Of a DNA stretch of 7,201 nt, positions 5,094 through 7,201 are shown in pieces. Source of the DNA: an uncultured Clostridia bacterium (GTDB lineage: Bacteria; Bacillota; Clostridia; Christensenellales; Borkfalkiaceae); assembly GCA_944369635.1 (NCBI GenBank), contig CALVXL010000102.1, positions 1 to 7,201 on the forward strand, given 5' to 3'. Within the stretch, counting starts at the first letter, position 1, and each line of letters begins with the position of its first letter. The notes beneath the pieces are model-generated. The model saw only the letters and a list, made by a program, of their open reading frames with translations. It ran no database searches and had not been told where the DNA came from. Made by a program: the position numbers and the translations under genes.

Positions 5094-6545
5094 ATGAAAA
5101 AAACATGTGTTGTGTTCGCCGTAATCCTCGCGTTTTGCGCGCTGTTTGCCGTCGGGTGCGGCAAAAGCAAGAATGCGCGCAGCCGCTACGAAATGACGCT
5201 CGTCTACGAGGACGGCGTTTTGGAAGGAACGATGGACTTTACCTATCTCAATAATACCGAAACGGCGATCAAAGAGCTGAAATTCAATCTCTTTCCCAAC
5301 GCTTACCGACAGGGCGCAAAATATCCCGCCGTGGCGGTTTCCGCCGGCGCGGGAGCGTATTATGCGGGCAAGTCCTACGGCGGAATCGAGATCGAAAGCG
5401 TAAGGACGGGCGACGTTGAAGCGGCATACACCGTCGGCGGCGAGGACGAAAATATTCTGATCGTGCCGCTTGAAAAAGAAGTGTTTCCCGATGAAAAGTA
5501 TTCTGTGACGATAGAATTCAACGTAAATCTCGCAAAGATCAACCACCGTCTCGGCATTACGCAGGGGGGAACGGTCAATCTCGGCAACTTCTATCCCGTG
5601 CTGTGCGGTTACGACAACGGGTTTTACGAATGTCTGTATTATTCCGCGGGCGATCCGTTTTTCTCCGAATGCGCCGATTACGAAATCGCGCTGACCGCCG
5701 ATGAAAAATTTGTTGTCGCGGCGAGCGGCGAGTTAATAAAGAGCGAAACGCAAAACGGCAAAACCACGGGGACGTACCGTTTGAAAAACGCGCGCGACTT
5801 CGCTTTTGCGCTGAATGAAAATTTCGAAACGATGGCTGCAAAAACGGGGGACGTAACGGTGAATTACTACTATATAAAGGATTCGTCTCCTCTGAAGAGC
5901 ATGGACTTTGCCGTCAAGGCGATCAGCACTTTTTCTTCCATGTTCGGCGCGTATCCCTATTTTTCGCTCGCCGTGGTTGAAACGGGATTTAACGAAGGCG
6001 GAATGGAATATCCTGCCCTCGTATACATAAGCGACCGCCTGGACGCGGCGTCATACGGTGAGGTCATCGTGCACGAAACGGCGCACCAATGGTGGTATGC
6101 CTCCGTGGGAAATAACGAGGTCGAAAGCCCGTTTCTGGATGAAGGGCTTGCGGAATATTCCACCGTGCTCTTTTATGAAGCGAACGAGGGAATGGGTATG
6201 ACGCGCCCGCAGATGATCGAGGCGGCGCAGATGACCTACCGCACCTATTGCAACGTGTACGACCAGCTGTTCGGAAAGGTGGATACCACGATGCTCCGTT
6301 CTTTAAGCGAATATTCGTCGGAATACGAATACGTCAATATCGCGTATGTGAAAGCCTGTCTGATGTTCGAACATCTCCGCACGGGTATCGGCGACGATAT
6401 GTTTTTCAAATGTCTGAAAAAATATTATGCGGATAATGCTTATTCGGTGGCGAAACCCGAAGATCTGGTCGGAGCGTTTGAGAAATGCGGCGCGGCAACC
6501 AACGGATTTTTCGAAAGCTTTTTCGACGGGAGCGCGATAATTTAA
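5094..6545 (+). CDS. M1-family metallopeptidase lipoprotein
   Basis: This 483-aa protein is predicted to be a secreted zinc aminopeptidase of the M1 (gluzincin) family, anchored outside the membrane by lipid. The N-terminus MKKTCVVFAVILAFCALFAV leads to a lipobox ending at Cys22 (AVGC). A beta-rich N-terminal M1 domain covers roughly residues 30-240. The substrate-binding GxMEN-type motif appears as GGMEYPAL from 302. The zinc site is HETAHQWW (H327, E328, H331) with the third ligand E350 in DEGLAEY. The catalytic-type tyrosine is probably Y418 in AYVKACLMFEHL. It is much shorter than full aminopeptidase N and stops after the catalytic domain. ATG 5094 is chosen for GAGGTG 6 nt upstream and for the lipoprotein signal; the frame upstream crosses a terminator. 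I found no convincing promoter between 4969 and 5093. Family is firm; the substrate is unknown. Confidence 0.92.
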   Translation: MKKTCVVFAVILAFCALFAVGCGKSKNARSRYEMTLVYEDGVLEGTMDFTYLNNTETAIKELKFNLFPNAYRQGAKYPAVAVSAGAGAYYAGKSYGGIEIESVRTGDVEAAYTVGGEDENILIVPLEKEVFPDEKYSVTIEFNVNLAKINHRLGITQGGTVNLGNFYPVLCGYDNGFYECLYYSAGDPFFSECADYEIALTADEKFVVAASGELIKSETQNGKTTGTYRLKNARDFAFALNENFETMAAKTGDVTVNYYYIKDSSPLKSMDFAVKAISTFSSMFGAYPYFSLAVVETGFNEGGMEYPALVYISDRLDAASYGEVIVHETAHQWWYASVGNNEVESPFLDEGLAEYSTVLFYEANEGMGMTRPQMIEAAQMTYRTYCNVYDQLFGKVDTTMLRSLSEYSSEYEYVNIAYVKACLMFEHLRTGIGDDMFFKCLKKYYADNAYSVAKPEDLVGAFEKCGAATNGFFESFFDGSAII

Positions 6546-6585
6546 AGAATATTCGAAATAAAAACGCAAAGCTTTCGTTAATTTA

Positions 6586-6614
6586 TTGACAAAAGCGGCG
6601 GTAAATGTTAAAAT
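6586..6614 (+). promoter_or_regulatory. Near-consensus promoter of LRR lipoprotein gene
   Basis: A perfect -35 TTGACA (6586-6591), a 17-nt spacer and the -10 TAAAAT (6609-6614) are visible, with an extended -10 TG at 6606-6607. Transcription should start near 6621 and give a leader of about 57 nt. This is the best promoter in the window and suggests strong, housekeeping-type expression. It begins 40 nt after the M1 peptidase stop codon. Confidence 0.85.
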
Positions 6615-6636
6615 TATCAAGTATCTATGTAATCAA

Positions 6637-6652
6637 GCGCGCATACGCGTGC
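6637..6652 (+). promoter_or_regulatory. Small leader hairpin before LRR gene
   Basis: GCGCGC (6637-6642) pairs with GCGTGC (6647-6652), including one G-T pair, around ATAC. It sits between the predicted transcription start and the AGGAG ribosome binding site at 6660-6664, without covering it. It may stabilise the short leader; a regulatory role is only a guess. Confidence 0.4.
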
Positions 6653-6677
6653 GAACATCAGGAGACTTGACAACAAC

Positions 6678-7201
6678 ATGAAAAACATATTGAAAATCGC
6701 GTTGGCTTGCGTTTTCGCAGTTTGTCTCGCTTTGTCGCTGGTCGCTTGCCAGACGGACAAAAATTCGACGAACAAAACTCCCGGTCCTCATTATTATACC
6801 AATAAGGACGGGGAAACCGTTCTACGCGAGTACGTACCCGAAGAGGGCGTGAGCGAAATCACCATCGCCGAGAACGTGGACAAAATTCAGGCCGGAGCCT
6901 TCAAAGGTAACGGCACGCTTAAAAAGATCACCGTAAAGTCCAACGTGACGGAAATCGGCGACGGCGCGTTCGCCAACATGACGGCGCTCGAAGAACTGGT
7001 ATTGCCTTTTGTGGGGCAGTCCGCTGCGGCAGTCAACGAGAAAAAGACGTTCGGCTATCTTTTCGGTACGGAAGAATATGACGGCGGCGTGGCGGTTACG
7101 CAGAGCTATAACGCCAGCTCCACCGCGACGTATTATATCCCCGAAACGCTCAAAAACGTAACCGTTGACGCGGGAGAAGGCGTAAAGACGGAAAACGAAG
7201 G
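6678..7201 (+). CDS. BspA-like LRR surface lipoprotein (3' truncated)
   Basis: The first 174 codons are present and the gene runs off the right edge. The N-terminus is a lipoprotein signal (MKNILKIALACVFAVCLALS) with a good lipobox LVAC, cleaved before Cys24. After a short polar linker come BspA-type LRR_5 repeats. SEITIAENVDKIQAGAFKGN (from residue 59) and the next repeat show the IxxIxxGAF pattern, and a further LEELVLPFVG follows. Later come GYLFGTEEY and a YYIPETLKNVTV segment, both usual in these proteins. Such proteins are displayed on the surface and often mediate binding to host or other cells; the ligand here is unknown. A strong promoter lies just upstream. The ATG is preceded by AGGAG (6660-6664) at an unusually long spacing of about 13 nt, and no in-frame start lies closer. 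Confidence 0.88.
   Translation, partial: MKNILKIALACVFAVCLALSLVACQTDKNSTNKTPGPHYYTNKDGETVLREYVPEEGVSEITIAENVDKIQAGAFKGNGTLKKITVKSNVTEIGDGAFANMTALEELVLPFVGQSAAAVNEKKTFGYLFGTEEYDGGVAVTQSYNASSTATYYIPETLKNVTVDAGEGVKTENE

Noticed and set aside
371..5650. Many CCGCGG palindromes across the window
   Set aside because: Most fall in Ala-rich coding runs (GCC/GCG codons), so codon bias explains them better than a motif with a function.
6561..6582. Possible terminator after the M1 peptidase (AACG...CGTT around AAAGCTTT)
   Set aside because: The palindrome leaves almost no loop, has a bulge and lacks a proper T-run.

Overview
The window looks like a chromosomal segment of an uncultured, probably gut-associated member of the Clostridia (Bacillota), perhaps near Christensenellales. 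This is an inference, not a phylogenetic result. It rests on GGAGG-type ribosome binding sites, sigma-A promoters with extended -10 boxes, a SpoIIQ-like M23 protein, a PLDc_N-type cardiolipin synthase, two Cys-lipoproteins, and a BspA-type leucine-rich-repeat lipoprotein. All six supported genes lie on the + strand. I see no tRNA, rRNA, CRISPR array, IS element or phage gene.

Layout. Positions 1-331 hold no convincing gene, only AT-rich DNA, one perfect 9-bp hairpin and a weak terminator-like element. A strong promoter (332-360) drives a cardiolipin synthase (473-2002) through a leader of about 105 nt that begins with a very stable GC hairpin (371-405). A 199-nt gap with one imperfect inverted repeat follows. 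Next is a 414-aa protein (2202-3446) that I read as a degenerate member of the glycerol-1-phosphate dehydrogenase / iron-containing alcohol dehydrogenase superfamily. It seems to have lost both the glycine-rich NAD motif and the metal ligands.

A 366-nt gap (3447-3812) ends in a terminator-like hairpin whose 3' arm contains the ribosome binding site of the next gene. That gene encodes a small membrane-anchored protein of unknown function (3813-4238). Forty-two nt later comes a SpoIIQ-like M23 (LytM) protein (4281-4916), and the pair is closed by a clear intrinsic terminator (4934-4968). A secreted M1-family metallopeptidase lipoprotein (5094-6545) follows. A near-consensus promoter (6586-6614) then drives a BspA-like LRR lipoprotein (6678 onward) that runs off the window.

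Shared theme. Every confidently assigned product acts at or outside the cytoplasmic membrane: phospholipid synthesis, a LytM-fold wall or engulfment protein, an extracellular peptidase and a surface LRR lipoprotein. The degenerate dehydrogenase is the exception. Its active relatives make sn-glycerol-1-phosphate, which hints at a lipid-linked or regulatory role beside cls, but nothing proves that. Three genes (cls, the M23 gene and the M1 gene) have longer open frames upstream that begin at TTG or GTG. In each case the promoter, ribosome binding site or terminator position argues for the shorter start used here.

The most interesting unexplained signals are the hairpin that combines a terminator-like form with ribosome-binding-site occlusion at 3776-3804, the apparent pseudoenzyme, and the GC hairpin at the 5' end of the cls mRNA.
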